From a virus: 31,391 nucleotides of DNA. The translations under genes and the position numbers were made by a program. The DNA lies in IMG/VR virus record IMGVR_UViG_3300021379_001448, positions 1-31,391 of that record; one strand, 5' to 3'. The first letter of the stretch is position 1. Every line of letters starts with the position of its first letter. The notes under the pieces were generated by a model that was not told where the DNA came from, did no database searches, and saw only the letters and a list, made by a program, of their open reading frames with translations. Positions 7,268 to 13,530 of this stretch are shown here, piece by piece.

Positions 7268-7630
7268 ATGATAGATAAATACAGCACAAAAAAAGAAGTG
7301 TTGCAAGCGGTAAAACACTATGGGGGTTATTTGGCAGATGCCAGTAAGGAATTGCGTGGTGATCGTGAGGTGGTGTTAGAAGCAGTGAAATCAAATGGGT
7401 TTGCGTTGGAGGATGCCAGTGAGGAATTAAAGAATGAACGTGAGATCGTATTGGAAGCCGTACAACAGTATACTTATGCGTTGGAATATGCTAGTGAGGA
7501 ATTAAAAAATGATCGTGAGGTTGTGATGCAAGCATTGAGGCAGAATAGATGTGCGTGGGAATTTGTAAGCGATGAATTGCAACTTGAAATTATAAACTTA
7601 TGGATTCAGCATATGGAGAATAGTCAATGA
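7268..7630 (+). CDS. DUF4116-repeat protein
   Basis: 120 residues made of four tandem repeats of about 25 residues (6-31, 32-56, 57-81, 82-105). The consensus is D-R-E-V-V-L-E-A-V, variable residues, A-L-E-x-A-S-E-E-L-K-N, the DUF4116 pattern. These repeats fold as paired helices and are found in amoeba-associated bacteria, protists and giant viruses. Their function is unknown; a protein-interaction scaffold is likely. AAGGAGG precedes the ATG. The gene is second in the unit driven by early promoter 1 and overlaps the next gene by four bases. Such repeats are unusual in a phage of this size. Confidence 0.85.
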   Translation: MIDKYSTKKEVLQAVKHYGGYLADASKELRGDREVVLEAVKSNGFALEDASEELKNEREIVLEAVQQYTYALEYASEELKNDREVVMQALRQNRCAWEFVSDELQLEIINLWIQHMENSQ

Positions 7631-7992
7631 AAACTATATTATTAACTGTTGGGAGTATGACATTTTTGAGCTTATTACTCCATCGTTTTTGGACACATAA
7701 AAATAAGGATTTAGGCGAATACATAACAATTAATGGCATCGCCGTTATGGGCAACAGCAAAAAGAAATATAAAATTTATAAAAACAAATGGACAATGTAT
7801 TGCGATGGGCGCATGTACAAACTGGATGTCGATAACGTAATAATTAATACGTTCGGCGTCCCCCACAAATACAATACCAACAACGGTTTGCAAATAGATG
7901 ACGCTCAAGTCAACAAAGATCATGATTCTGGCTTTGATAGATTCGCAAGTACTACTGCATTAATTTTAGCGAAAGGTAAAAAAATAAAATGA
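7627..7992 (+). CDS. Signal-anchored hypothetical protein
   Basis: 121 residues. A hydrophobic segment at about 3-20 with a preceding lysine looks like a signal anchor or uncleaved signal peptide, followed by HRFWTHKNKD. The remaining 95 residues are hydrophilic with a beta-rich pattern (YKIYKNKWTMYCDGRMYKLD). The start overlaps the DUF4116 gene by four bases (ATGA) and the end overlaps the repressor ATG in the same way. An early membrane-exposed protein could be an exclusion factor, as inference only. Confidence 0.65.
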   Translation: MKTILLTVGSMTFLSLLLHRFWTHKNKDLGEYITINGIAVMGNSKKKYKIYKNKWTMYCDGRMYKLDVDNVIINTFGVPHKYNTNNGLQIDDAQVNKDHDSGFDRFASTTALILAKGKKIK

Positions 7993-8141
7993 AGAAAAAA
8001 AAACATTACAACTTCCGAATGGACGAAGACTTGCATGAAACTCTAGATACATTATGCAAACAACACCCAGAAATAACTAAAAGCCGACTCGTTAATACTG
8101 CCATTAGACAATACTTAGACAACTATAAAATAAATAAATAA
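7989..8141 (+). CDS. Ribbon-helix-helix (Arc/CopG-type) repressor, 50 aa
   Basis: 50 residues, the size of P22 Arc. A basic N-terminus leads to the beta strand HYNFRMDEDL (6-15). Helix A is about 15-25, a turn with P-E-I-T follows at 27-30, and helix B is KSRLVNTAIRQYLDNY (31-46). This order is the ribbon-helix-helix fold: dimers insert the strand into the major groove. The ATG overlaps the preceding stop (ATGA). Immediately downstream lies early promoter 2 with a palindrome also found at early promoter 1, so autoregulation plus control of the replication genes is a direct inference. The last gene of unit 1 is thus likely to control units 1 and 2. Confidence 0.8.
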   Translation: MKKKKHYNFRMDEDLHETLDTLCKQHPEITKSRLVNTAIRQYLDNYKINK

Positions 8142-8161
8142 TGTGTTGACACGTCAATACA
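8142..8161. promoter_or_regulatory. Operator 2, same palindrome as operator 1
   Basis: The TTGAC-AC-GTCAA core is extended on each side by TGT and ACA with one asymmetric base between, giving an almost perfect 20-base dyad. It covers the -35 box of early promoter 2. The shared 16 bases with 6907-6922 differ only at the single variable position. Confidence 0.6.
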
Positions 8162-8174
8162 TCTAGGGTATTAT
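8146..8174 (+). promoter_or_regulatory. Early rightward promoter 2
   Basis: TTGACA at 8146-8151, a 17-base spacer, and TATTAT at 8169-8174 (a TATAAT overlaps three bases later). It lies in the 63-base gap between the repressor gene and the Cys-rich small gene and should drive the replication operon. Confidence 0.65.
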
Positions 8175-8204
8175 AATAATATCAAAAAAACAAAGGAGTT
8201 GAAG

Positions 8205-8336
8205 ATGGATAGATTTGAAAAACCAACATATTACGAGGAGGTATGCCAAATGTGTCACGGTGCAGATTGCGAGCCAGTAGAATTAGAGGATTGTGAGTGG
8301 GATACAATTATGTCATGCGAGGTCAAACATGTTTAA
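8205..8336 (+). CDS. Small Cys-rich acidic protein (43 aa)
   Basis: 43 codons from ATG 8205-8207 to TAA 8334-8336, with an AAAGGAG site upstream. It contains CQMCHGADC plus two further cysteines, so a single zinc or iron site is plausible. It is strongly acidic. The first gene after early promoter 2, it overlaps the start of the next gene. No family recognised. Confidence 0.55.
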   Translation: MDRFEKPTYYEEVCQMCHGADCEPVELEDCEWDTIMSCEVKHV

Positions 8337-8505
8337 ACAATTATTAAATGCTTTAGATATCGAACTTAATGATGAGAGCTTCGCCGAATGCAATGGATAC
8401 GGCAGTGTATACATATTTCATCAAGGAAAAGAGACTATAAGTAATATTAATTTAGGGCAATCAATTATTAAGTCATTACCATATAACAACGAGGTACCAT
8501 TCTGA
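8329..8505 (+). CDS. Small hypothetical protein (58 aa)
   Basis: 58 residues from ATG 8329-8331, preceded by GAGG at suitable spacing. A longer version with a TTG start at 8293 lacks this and would overlap the Cys-rich gene extensively. Mixed alpha/beta with GYGSVYIFHQG in the middle. It ends in the TGATG overlap with the next start. Unknown function. Confidence 0.55.
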   Translation: MFKQLLNALDIELNDESFAECNGYGSVYIFHQGKETISNINLGQSIIKSLPYNNEVPF

Positions 8506-8654
8506 TGTCCGAAATAGAAATACAAGCCCCATACGATGAGCTTATCGCACGAATTATCAATAAAGAAGATGTTTATCTTTACACTAAAGTTCTTACTAAA
8601 ACCGATGCAATTGCATTTGCTAGAAAAATCTTGGAGGTAATGGACAATGACTAA
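8505..8654 (+). CDS. Small hypothetical protein (49 aa)
   Basis: 49 residues, helical and acidic, from ATG 8505-8507 (sharing a base with the previous stop) to TAA 8652-8654, overlapping the Rad52-like start by eight bases. Nothing in it is diagnostic. Its position suggests a small partner of the recombination gene, as inference. Confidence 0.5.
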   Translation: MSEIEIQAPYDELIARIINKEDVYLYTKVLTKTDAIAFARKILEVMDND

Positions 8655-9411
8655 TTACAATAGACTTAAAAAGCCATTTGATGATTCTGAACTTGAGTGG
8701 AAACCACAAAGTGTAGGAATTAAAAACGGCAACCCTTGGGCGATGATACTATGTTACGTTCAAGCAAGGGCAATTCAAAACCGATTAGATGAGGTCTTCG
8801 GGCCAATGAACTGGAAAGATGAATACCGATTCGAAAAAAACGGTGTGATATGCCGATTAAGTGTGTACTGCACTGAAAAAAAAGAATGGATTTCCAAAGA
8901 GAATGGGTCGCCTGAAACAGATATCGAATCGTTCAAGGGTGGCATATCTGGGGCATTTAAGCGTGTTGCGAGTTCTGGTTATGGGATTGGACGTTATCTG
9001 TATGAGCTTGATACAACCTTTGCGGAGTGTTCTATGACTAAGCAAAAGGGATATAAACAGGCTAAGACTAAAGATCACCAATATTTCTATTGGAAAGTCC
9101 CTACAAGTATTGATAGCGCATCTAAAAAGTCACAACCTACACAACAAAAGCCACAATACAAGGCGGAATTGCCAGTCAATGACGTTGAAACTAACGCAAT
9201 TAAAATTGCCATGAATCAAATTCATGACTTCTGTAAAAACATGACCGCAGAGCAAAAAAGCCAAGCACTACAAAAATCATCAACTTACACTCACCCAGAA
9301 ACACAAAAGACTACTTATATTGATGATATAAATAACCTAACTATTAACGGCATGATACCATCTCTGGGAAGACTAGGTGTTACCTATAAGAATTTAAGGA
9401 AGTTAAGATGA
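8647..9411 (+). CDS. Rad52/Rad22-type single-strand annealing protein
   Basis: 254 residues. Residues 17-125 show the Rad52 family signature: a WKPQS start, AMILCYVQARAIQNRLDEVFGP (32-53), a middle strand, then the basic-glycine stretch KGGISGAFKRVASSGYGIGRYLY (97-119). The last half is a Gln/Lys-rich tail with a small alpha domain. Phage Rad52-like proteins (Sak type) form rings on single-stranded DNA and anneal complementary strands during replication-linked recombination. It is cotranscribed with SSB and RusA, its expected partners. GGAGG lies upstream of the ATG. Confidence 0.85.
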   Translation: MTNYNRLKKPFDDSELEWKPQSVGIKNGNPWAMILCYVQARAIQNRLDEVFGPMNWKDEYRFEKNGVICRLSVYCTEKKEWISKENGSPETDIESFKGGISGAFKRVASSGYGIGRYLYELDTTFAECSMTKQKGYKQAKTKDHQYFYWKVPTSIDSASKKSQPTQQKPQYKAELPVNDVETNAIKIAMNQIHDFCKNMTAEQKSQALQKSSTYTHPETQKTTYIDDINNLTINGMIPSLGRLGVTYKNLRKLR

Positions 9412-9644
9412 AAGTAATATTTATACTAGTTTTATTTATAATTGGATGTGGGCGTTTAGATACAACCGCCCCAGAAAAAACGGAAACAACTTATTCAATA
9501 AATAAATATAGTAATGGTGTTAAGGTTGGGGGCTGGGTAAGCAAAACCAAGGTTTACTTAAAATTTGAGGACAAGTTTATTGAAGTTCTAGGCGATTTTA
9601 CCATTAAAGAAAATACAGACACCATACGATTGGACCATAAATGA
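9408..9644 (+). CDS. Small early lipoprotein
   Basis: 78 residues with a type II signal peptide: MKVIFILVLFIIGC ends in an L/I-I-G-C lipobox at residues 11-14, with the acylated cysteine at 14. The mature part of about 64 residues starts GRLDTT, so the +2 Gly does not signal inner-membrane retention and outer-membrane sorting is possible. Small early lipoproteins of this size act in superinfection exclusion in T5 (Llp). That role is suggested here, not proven. It starts at an ATGA overlap with the Rad52-like gene. Confidence 0.75.
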   Translation: MKVIFILVLFIIGCGRLDTTAPEKTETTYSINKYSNGVKVGGWVSKTKVYLKFEDKFIEVLGDFTIKENTDTIRLDHK

Positions 9645-10006
9645 AAATAATAACAGTCGATCTCCCAAATAGCATTGTAAAAAAAAATACAAATCCACAG
9701 CAACACAGAGAATTAGAAAAAATACAATCTATACCAGAGTTGTTGCAAATGTCACAGCCTGTAGAATTTATACAACGATCTTTGCCTATGTCACAGCCAT
9801 TACATAACATACGACCCCCATTCATACTGACACAGCCTGTACAACCCAGAATACAACCATTAATGATTATTTCGAACGAGACAGATTATAATGCAGAGGA
9901 ACTTGAAATTACGCAGTTTCTCGAAGGCTCACCGTTGGTCGTATGCTGTAAATCATTGTGGAAATTAATTAATGATTACGCATTACTTTTTAAAGCATTA
10001 ATATAA
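9641..10006 (+). CDS. Gln/Pro-rich hypothetical protein
   Basis: 121 residues. The centre (35-75) repeats short SQP/TQP units (MSQPVEF, MSQPLHN, LTQPVQP, RIQP), a likely disordered stretch. The C-terminus is a compact helical domain with FLEGSPLVVCCKSLWKLI. The ATG overlaps the lipoprotein stop. It lies between recombination genes and SSB, so a flexible partner of either is conceivable. No family recognised. Confidence 0.6.
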   Translation: MKIITVDLPNSIVKKNTNPQQHRELEKIQSIPELLQMSQPVEFIQRSLPMSQPLHNIRPPFILTQPVQPRIQPLMIISNETDYNAEELEITQFLEGSPLVVCCKSLWKLINDYALLFKALI

Positions 10007-10024
10007 AATTAAAGGAGAATAAAA

Positions 10025-10357
10025 ATGCAAAACTTTACACTAATAGGAATTATTTCAAAAGATTTGGAGTACCGGATGACCGAAAAAGGGGATGGCATGG
10101 TACGCTTAACAGTACGAGTACCTAGCAATCGAAAAGATGAACAGGGACGACGTGTTAGTGATTTCTTCGATATGACTGCATGGGGCAAGACAGCAACATT
10201 TATACAAGAATATTTCAAAAAAGATATGCCTATATGCATACAGGCTACATTGCAAAATCACAAATATGATAAGCAAGGCGTTACCGTATACACTAATAAC
10301 TTTTTGATTAATAAAGTAGATTTTATACCTCAAGTTAAAAATGAAAATATTAATTAA
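10025..10357 (+). CDS. ssb: Single-stranded DNA-binding protein
   Basis: 110 residues, an OB-fold SSB. N-terminal MQNFTLIGIISKDLEYR, the strand VRLTVRVP, DFFDMTAWGKTATFIQEYFKK (47-67), then ICIQATL, are the usual conserved elements. It lacks the long disordered linker and the acidic DDxPF-type tail, ending VKNENIN instead, so it may not recruit host partners through the standard tail. AAAGGAG precedes the ATG. It coats single-stranded intermediates in replication and recombination. Confidence 0.9.
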   Translation: MQNFTLIGIISKDLEYRMTEKGDGMVRLTVRVPSNRKDEQGRRVSDFFDMTAWGKTATFIQEYFKKDMPICIQATLQNHKYDKQGVTVYTNNFLINKVDFIPQVKNENIN

Positions 10358-10379
10358 TGAATTAAAAAAACAAATATAG

Positions 10380-10385
10380 TATAAT
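10380..10385 (+). promoter_or_regulatory. Possible promoter for small RNA (-10 TATAAT)
   Basis: A perfect TATAAT directly after the SSB stop, with an A-rich upstream stretch but no convincing -35 box. Transcription would start near 10391 and run to the terminator at 10502-10535. Confidence 0.3.
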
Positions 10386-10453
10386 ATAACTCGAACACCA
10401 AGGCCGTGCGCATAATGATAGACATGAGATTGCAAGTCGCATGGCCCTGTATA

Positions 10454-10483
10454 TTGCTTTTAAAGATTGTAATGATGTATAAT
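10454..10483 (+). promoter_or_regulatory. Possible promoter (TTGCTT-18-TATAAT)
   Basis: TTGCTT at 10454-10459 and an extended TGTATAAT with its hexamer at 10478-10483. It is followed six bases later by TGATAAGTTAT, the mirror of a sequence that follows the next promoter. The transcript would end after about 45 bases at the terminator. Confidence 0.3.
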
Positions 10484-10501
10484 TATATTGATAAGTTATA
10501 T

Positions 10502-10535
10502 AGGCTACATATATTTTTATGTGGCCTTTTTTTTT
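10502..10535 (+). terminator. Rho-independent terminator
   Basis: Stem arms AGGCTACATA and TATGTGGCCT, ten pairs with one G-U, around a TATTTT loop, followed by eight or more T's. It closes the SSB-side transcription unit. Confidence 0.85.
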
Positions 10536-10536
10536 G

Positions 10537-10565
10537 TTGATATGAGTATAAAAAACATTTATAAT
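10537..10565 (+). promoter_or_regulatory. Promoter of the replication initiator gene
   Basis: TTGATA at 10537-10542, a 17-base spacer and a perfect TATAAT at 10560-10565, directly downstream of the terminator. The start falls near 10572, where an ATAACTTATCA dyad begins. The initiator ATG is at 10624. Confidence 0.7.
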
Positions 10566-10623
10566 AGACACATAACTTATCACTACCAAAAAATAGTGAA
10601 ATTCTAAAACAAAGGAGTTTTGC

Positions 10624-11397
10624 ATGGAACAAAAGCCAGGCTACTACAGCATATTGACCGCTGACGTTCGCTATCACGATAAATTATCAGCATTTGATAA
10701 ATTATTGTATAGCGACATAACAGCACTAACAAACAAAAAAGGATACTGCAACGCGTCAAATAAGTACTTCTCTAAAGTATTTAATAAATCAATAAGAGCT
10801 ATTAGTAGATCAATATCAACGCTAAGTGATAATAACTTAATCACAACCACTCTAATACGAGACGAGAACAATGAAATCGTTGAAAGAAAAATATATCTTA
10901 ACCAAACCGTGTCTATAGGTATGGAAGAAAATGTCTATACCCCTATAGCCAAAAATGACGATACCCCTATAGCCAAAAATGTCCAGTATAATAATACAAG
11001 TAATATTAATACTAGAAGTAAGAATATAAAAAGTAATAGTATAAATACTATTACCAAAAAGAAGTCTAATCATTATGAATTAGTTCTTGAATCTTGGAAT
11101 GCGTTTGCCAAAAGTAATGGGTTATCTGAAATACGACAGCTAACAACCAAGCGCATTAATGGAATCAAGACTCGCCAAAAAGAAAATGGGTTTAACTTAC
11201 AAGAAATATTTGATTGCATAGAGGCTTCCCCGTTCCTTTTAGGCACTAATGGGAATGATTGGAAGGCGGACTTCGACTGGGTGTTTTGTAGTCCGAATAA
11301 CTGGTTAAAAATTGTCGAAGGTAAATACAAAGGCGAAAAAAAACAAGAGCCACAAGATAAACTGCAAAGCATTTTTAATGAATTAACAGGAGGTTAA
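10624..11397 (+). CDS. Phage replication initiator (HTH N-terminal domain)
   Basis: 257 residues. Residues 11-75 match the helix-turn-helix domain of phage replication organisers: LTADVRYHDKLSAFDKLLY, ITALTNKKGYC, NKYFSKVFNKS, then a recognition-like helix. A low-complexity linker (97-147) separates it from a C-terminal domain with FFLLGTNGNDWKADFDWV-like sequence and a final N-W-L-K-I-V-E-G-K-Y, a common end of this class. The linker DNA carries a 21-base direct repeat and a 22-base palindrome, as in lambda O where the origin lies within the initiator gene. It has its own promoter and an AAAGGAG site. It probably binds the origin and helps load host DnaB, as no phage helicase or polymerase is visible. 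Confidence 0.75.
   Translation: MEQKPGYYSILTADVRYHDKLSAFDKLLYSDITALTNKKGYCNASNKYFSKVFNKSIRAISRSISTLSDNNLITTTLIRDENNEIVERKIYLNQTVSIGMEENVYTPIAKNDDTPIAKNVQYNNTSNINTRSKNIKSNSINTITKKKSNHYELVLESWNAFAKSNGLSEIRQLTTKRINGIKTRQKENGFNLQEIFDCIEASPFLLGTNGNDWKADFDWVFCSPNNWLKIVEGKYKGEKKQEPQDKLQSIFNELTGG
10911..11054. other. Candidate replication origin inside the initiator gene
   Basis: Two identical 21-base copies beginning ATACCCCTATAGCC lie at 10937-10957 and 10961-10981 (24-base period). A third, reversed CTATAGG-TAT half lies near 10914-10924. About 70 bases of almost pure A/T follow, ending in a perfect palindrome GTAATAGTAT-AA-ATACTATTAC (11033-11054). Iterons next to an unwinding-type AT stretch within the linker of an initiator gene is the lambda ori arrangement. 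Inferred from architecture alone. Confidence 0.5.
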
Positions 11398-11401
11398 ATA
11401 A

Positions 11402-11761
11402 ATGAAGTTAATATTTAAGATCTATAAAAAGGTAAGGGAATTGAAGAAAAAAGTAAGGGAATTGAAGGAAGAGGAAAGAAAAATAAAGGAAAATATAGAA
11501 AAAGCCAAATTACGAGAACAAAGTCTATTAGAAAGTCGTAATCAAATCCTAAGATCAATTGCTGTTGATATTCCTGCAGATATTAAGAAAAAACAACAAT
11601 TGATCGAAGAGGACGAAGCTGAGCTAAAAGAAAGTTGGAATAATTTGAGATGTGAAGAAAGACGTTTAAATGAACGAGAAAAAGAGTTAAACAGCTTACA
11701 TCTAAGACTAAACGATCAAATACTAAAACTAGGGATTGTCAAAGGAGTAAATAATGAATAA
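11402..11761 (+). CDS. Coiled-coil hypothetical protein
   Basis: 119 residues, nearly all one long charged coiled coil (Lys/Glu heptads from about 8 to 105). A 17-base DNA direct repeat near the start encodes VREL-KKK twice. It starts five bases after the initiator stop and overlaps the following membrane-protein gene by eight bases. The architecture suggests a structural linker or partner of the membrane protein. No family assigned. Confidence 0.6.
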   Translation: MKLIFKIYKKVRELKKKVRELKEEERKIKENIEKAKLREQSLLESRNQILRSIAVDIPADIKKKQQLIEEDEAELKESWNNLRCEERRLNEREKELNSLHLRLNDQILKLGIVKGVNNE

Positions 11762-12113
11762 AGAACTATTAACACAAAATTTAAACGAAATATTAGAGGG
11801 ATTGAAAACGGTTATTCATACCGCAAATGCTGAACTGCCAGCTATTTTAGAGGAGATTGTTAGATGGGGGATCATCAAATATAGCGCATTTTCACTTATC
11901 AGCCTTGTGTGTATGTTATTATTTGTCAGCTTGACAATATATTTGTTTAAAAAATTTATAAAACACGATATTGAATCTGACGCCGTTGTTTTAGCTGCAT
12001 TTGCATCATTAATATTTCTAATAGTTTTTATTTATAATCTTATTAGGTTACTTTTTGTCTACACAGCTCCAAAACTATACATCATCGACTATTTAAAGGA
12101 TTTAATCCAATGA
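11754..12113 (+). CDS. Two-pass membrane protein
   Basis: 119 residues. An N-terminal helical hydrophilic region (1-40) is followed by membrane segments at about 43-65 and 79-101, with a short charged loop between them (FKKFIKHDIESD). AAAGGAG lies upstream of the ATG. It stands among replication genes with a coiled-coil partner before and a 48-residue membrane protein after, hinting at a small membrane complex. No holin family is obvious. Confidence 0.65.
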   Translation: MNKELLTQNLNEILEGLKTVIHTANAELPAILEEIVRWGIIKYSAFSLISLVCMLLFVSLTIYLFKKFIKHDIESDAVVLAAFASLIFLIVFIYNLIRLLFVYTAPKLYIIDYLKDLIQ

Positions 12114-12256
12114 TAACACCTAGACAAGTATTTAACGGAATTGCAATAAGCGTTGGATTATACCTATTAACTTTTATTGGGTTATGGGAGTGGGGCCCTT
12201 ATGCATATTTTGTTTGGTATTTATTTTTAAAAGATTGGAGGAAAATAAATGAATAA
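12110..12256 (+). CDS. Very small membrane protein (48 aa)
   Basis: 48 codons from ATG 12110-12112, overlapping the previous stop as ATGA, to TAA 12254-12256. Most of it is one or two short hydrophobic helices (about 9-25 and 29-41), aromatic-rich with WEWGPYAYFVWYLF. Its stop overlaps the next gene's start by eight bases. Coupling on both sides supports a real gene. Confidence 0.55.
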   Translation: MITPRQVFNGIAISVGLYLLTFIGLWEWGPYAYFVWYLFLKDWRKINE

Positions 12257-12800
12257 TTATGAAAAAACAGTAACGGCAATGGTATTAAAAGCCTATGCCC
12301 TTGTAGGCCAAGAAGACAAACAAATACAAATAAAAGCATTGGCAGAAGCGATTATAGAAAGGCAGATTGATCTGAAATTACTTAATGAAGCATTAAATAA
12401 ACATTCTGAGACATCGGAATTTGCGCCAAGATTAAAAAATATTATGGATTATGTGAACAATATACCACATAACCAAGTTAATGAGTTCCTAGAGCGTTTT
12501 CGTAAGCAGTCTAGGAACCATTATGACTGGAACCCTATTGATGATGACGTATACACCATTAAACAGATCATTGGCAGACAACGTTGTGAGGATTGTTTAT
12601 CTGAGCATTGGGTATTTATCGAAAAAGAAGCCAAAGAGCTATACAAAGATTTAAGAAATAAAAAAATTGAGCTTATCGAAAATCCAAATAAACATAATAT
12701 TAAACAGATTGAAGGCTCTAATACGGTTTATATTGAGGCTAAAGAAAACATGGAAAAAGGAATAAATCCGCTCAAAAAGTTATTAAAGGAATACAAATGA
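12249..12800 (+). CDS. Hypothetical replication-operon protein
   Basis: 183 residues. The N-terminal 75 residues are helical, with a segment ending FAPRLKNIMDYV similar in form to helicase-loader-like proteins such as G39P, a weak resemblance. The middle has CEDC (about 112-115) in RQRCEDCLSEHW, a possible metal site. A GGAGG site precedes the ATG. It ends in an ATGA overlap with dapF, so the two are translationally coupled. A DnaB loader would fit the operon, but this is not established. Confidence 0.6.
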   Translation: MNNYEKTVTAMVLKAYALVGQEDKQIQIKALAEAIIERQIDLKLLNEALNKHSETSEFAPRLKNIMDYVNNIPHNQVNEFLERFRKQSRNHYDWNPIDDDVYTIKQIIGRQRCEDCLSEHWVFIEKEAKELYKDLRNKKIELIENPNKHNIKQIEGSNTVYIEAKENMEKGINPLKKLLKEYK

Positions 12801-13519
12801 TATACAGCGCAGACGGCAACACATTTGCTATACATGACTATGCTAAAAACAATAAAGCCCCTTTGCAAAGGTTTGAAGAAGGCGTTGACGGCTATATTGA
12901 ACTTTATGCGTCGCATCAAGCTGACTACAAAATGATAATAGTTAATAAAGACATGACCACTGCCGAGATGTGTGGCAATGCCATACGGTGCATTATTAAA
13001 TATTTACGTGAAAATAATATAAATAAAAATAGAAAGATTAACATTGAAACGGACGCAGGAATCATAAGAACTAAACTTGTTTACCACCCATTAGGTGATA
13101 AATTACATATTAGTATGGCTCCCGCTACGCTATATACACATGGGCTTATTAATGGCTACTTGATTAACCCTGTTGATGTTGGGAATCCGCACGCCGTTGT
13201 ATATGTTGAAAATTTGGAACTTGTAACAGAAGATATTGCAAAAGAAATCCAAGAATATAAAAATGAATTTGAGGAACTGGTTTTTCCTAATGGCGTTAAT
13301 GTTGAATTTGCGTGTTTTAGAGACGATGGAATATACGTAAGAGTTTTTGAGCGTGGTGTGGGAGAAACGCAATCATGTGGAACAGGTGCATGTGCAGTCG
13401 CATTGGTTTCTAACTTTAACGAACTATGTGGCGATAACGTAACAATCAAAATGAAAGGCGGTGATATTGATGTCAAGGTAGAAGGCAAGGTTGCGACGAT
13501 GGTTACTAATTTAATTTAA
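12797..13519 (+). CDS. dapF: Diaminopimelate epimerase (DapF)
   Basis: 240 residues, shorter than the usual 270-280, but with the full catalytic set. The first catalytic cysteine is C59 in TTAEMCGNAIRC and the second is C194 in ERGVGETQSCGTGACA. GNPHAVV (129-135), FPNGVNVEF (163-171) and an N-terminal DGNTF (6-10) replace or match the substrate-binding blocks. The family converts LL- to meso-diaminopimelate without a cofactor, a precursor of lysine and of peptidoglycan stems. The missing residues come from short loops, mainly in the N-terminal lobe. It is coupled to the gene before it in the middle of a replication operon. A relaxed or different amino-acid racemase specificity (such as histidine racemase) is the alternative. 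Confidence 0.92.
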   Translation: MIYSADGNTFAIHDYAKNNKAPLQRFEEGVDGYIELYASHQADYKMIIVNKDMTTAEMCGNAIRCIIKYLRENNINKNRKINIETDAGIIRTKLVYHPLGDKLHISMAPATLYTHGLINGYLINPVDVGNPHAVVYVENLELVTEDIAKEIQEYKNEFEELVFPNGVNVEFACFRDDGIYVRVFERGVGETQSCGTGACAVALVSNFNELCGDNVTIKMKGGDIDVKVEGKVATMVTNLI

Positions 13520-13530
13520 AGGAAAACAAA

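Larger units (their letters stand above)
10391..10535 (+). ncRNA. Candidate structured small RNA
   Basis: About 145 bases between SSB and the initiator gene. A 9-bp stem pairs GGCCGTGCG (10402-10410) with CGCATGGCC (10438-10446), including one G-U pair, around a 27-base loop. The segment ends with the terminator at 10502-10535. A short ATG frame exists inside but has no ribosome site and runs through the terminator. It could be a regulatory RNA near the origin or simply the structured end of the SSB message. No known RNA family is recognised. Confidence 0.35.
10489..10582. repeat. Inverted pair of 11-base operator-like sites
   Basis: TGATAAGTTAT (10489-10499) and its exact reverse complement ATAACTTATCA (10572-10582) each sit six bases after a TATAAT box. 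Each contains a 9-base near-palindrome ATAA-S-TTAT. This placement at two start sites suggests operator sites for one regulator. Confidence 0.4.

Noticed and set aside
7055-7394. Minus-strand frames in the early region
   Set aside because: They oppose the ATA-start gene and the DUF4116 gene, lack ribosome sites, and have biased Phe/Leu/Ser composition from AT-rich antisense.
10386-10460. tRNA-like look of the stem and a GGTGTTCGAG-like motif on the minus strand
   Set aside because: No acceptor/anticodon arrangement can be drawn and no CCA-ready end exists. The paired segments form one long stem instead.
10415-10540. 41-codon frame inside the candidate small RNA
   Set aside because: No Shine-Dalgarno sequence, and the frame passes through the rho-independent terminator.
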